Shown: in pieces, positions 63,513 through 64,000 of the stretch | How the letters are laid out: the number at the start of each line of letters is the position of its first letter | How positions within the stretch are numbered: position 1 is the stretch's first letter | From: Streptomyces wuyuanensis | GTDB lineage: Bacteria > Actinomycetota > Actinomycetes > Streptomycetales > Streptomycetaceae | Assembly (NCBI RefSeq): GCF_900103455.1 | Contig: NZ_FNHI01000003.1 | Coordinates: forward strand, 63,894 to 127,893 | Length of the DNA stretch: 64,000 nt | Direction of reading: 5' to 3' | Made by a program: the position numbers and the translations under genes | The notes under the pieces: model-generated | Databases searched by the model: none | Seen by the model: the letters and a program-made list of their open reading frames with translations, nothing else | What the model was told of the DNA's origin: nothing

Positions 63513-63528
63513 GAGTCCGAACGGCCCC
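63513..63528. promoter_or_regulatory. Motif GAGTCCGAACGGCCCC (reverse GGGGCCGTTCGGACTC), stress-island site 3
   Basis: Third match to GGGRYCSTTCGGMCYY, on the minus strand, in the 428-bp divergent region between the universal stress protein and the Rv1733c-like gene, 148 bp before the latter's start. It could serve either gene. Confidence 0.42.
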
Positions 63529-63675
63529 CGGAAGGGCCGACCGGCCCACGGCGGGGGACGGTCGCCCCTACGAGCCGCCCCGGCGAAGGACGCAGAGTGG
63601 GGTGAGCACGCGGGGTGAGCGCGACCATCACGCCGGACTCGCGAGCCACGGGCGGTTTCAGCAGGGAGGCCCGTC

Positions 63676-64000
63676 ATGCCGCATGATCTCTCCGAGCCCC
63701 AGCAGCAGGGAACGGCGCGGAACACCTTGTGGCGGCATCTGCTCCGCGCCGCCGGCCGGGACACGGGGCCGCTCGTCCGCCCGGCCGACCGCGTGCACAG
63801 CCGGCTGGTGACGGCATGCGCGCTCGCCGTGGTGGTGGCACTCGCGCTGGCCGTAGCAGCCGCCTGGGGGACGTGGAGCGCCGAGCACCGGCGCGCCCTG
63901 AACGACCAACGGCAGAGGCAGCAGGTCGTCGCCACGACCCTGGCGCCAGCGGAGGGGAGGGCGGGCGACAGCGGGTCCGGCTTCTCCAACGAGGCTCTCG
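63676..64000 (+). CDS. Rv1733c-like membrane protein, 3' end outside window
   Basis: ATG 63676 follows GGGAGG. The 108 codons present read WRHLLRAAGRDTGPLVRPAD, then RVHSRLVTACALAVVVALAL with a membrane helix and the WGTWSAEHRRALNDQRQRQQ segment. This is the start of the actinobacterial Rv1733c family, usually about 200 residues with two helices around a large extracytoplasmic loop. Rv1733c itself is DosR-controlled. Its place next to universal stress genes supports a shared hypoxia/stress regulon. Confidence 0.8.
   Translation, partial: MPHDLSEPQQQGTARNTLWRHLLRAAGRDTGPLVRPADRVHSRLVTACALAVVVALALAVAAAWGTWSAEHRRALNDQRQRQQVVATTLAPAEGRAGDSGSGFSNEAL

Overview
The window is a piece of a Streptomyces (or very close actinomycete) chromosome. 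Evidence is the very high G+C with strongly GC-biased third codon positions, GTG and TTG starts behind GGAGG-type ribosome binding sites, a geosmin synthase, an NsdA-type developmental regulator, a DUF397 protein and three tandem universal stress proteins. I see no rRNA, tRNA, CRISPR, prophage or transposase. Only one in-frame TTA (bldA-dependent) codon was noticed, in the phosphotransferase gene at 17194-18312.

Left part (1-25 kb): the 5' part of an MFS exporter, a GNAT acetyltransferase, a coiled-coil protein, a secreted acidic/glycine-rich protein and a methyltransferase. These are followed by a broken pair of genes, an aldehyde dehydrogenase and an N-terminally truncated flavin amine oxidase, that look like a decayed polyamine/aminobutyraldehyde oxidation unit. 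Next come a uridine-kinase-like gene, a complete polar amino-acid ABC importer (binding protein, permease, ATPase), a cytochrome P450, a PAS-PP2C phosphatase, the NsdA-family regulator divergent from an APH-like kinase, a universal stress protein, a secreted N-acetylmuramoyl-L-alanine amidase and the bifunctional geosmin synthase.

Middle part (25-50 kb) is dominated by acyl-CoA and amino-acid catabolism. Two thiolase-like proteins, a DUF35/OB-fold protein and an EchA19-like crotonase form one minus-strand group, divergent from a FadD19-like acyl-CoA ligase. This gene set resembles the mycobacterial cholesterol side-chain genes, and the divergent promoter holds an exact match to the KstR operator pattern TNNAACNNGTTNNA. 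A second palindrome in the same promoter (TCTGAC-N5-GTCAGA) recurs upstream of a nitronate-monooxygenase/acyl-CoA synthetase operon 17 kb away, which suggests one lipid-responsive regulator for both; its gene is not in the window. Also here: a tdh-kbl-lysR threonine degradation operon, phenylacetate-CoA ligase with a PaaR-like operator, a frameshifted acyl-CoA ligase, a Ca2+/H+ antiporter and a Tat-exported serine hydrolase.

Right part (50-64 kb): an AraC/DJ-1-type regulator divergent from a quinone-oxidoreductase-like gene, a CrtI-like FAD protein, a DUF2252 kinase-fold protein, a soluble Ser/Thr kinase carrying nine 42-residue TPRs, and an MpaB/DUF2236 oxygenase. Then comes a compact stress island with the composition of a DosR/OsdR dormancy regulon: CBS-domain remnant, SHOCT membrane protein, two universal stress proteins, an Acg-type nitroreductase, an HTH-PPOX fusion and the start of an Rv1733c-like membrane protein. 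A 16-bp motif (GGGRYCSTTCGGMCYY) is seen three times in its promoters, and a 12-copy 8-bp repeat lies in the leader of one USP gene. Several genes carry single-base frame breaks, often in C/G runs, so real decay and sequencing error must be separated.
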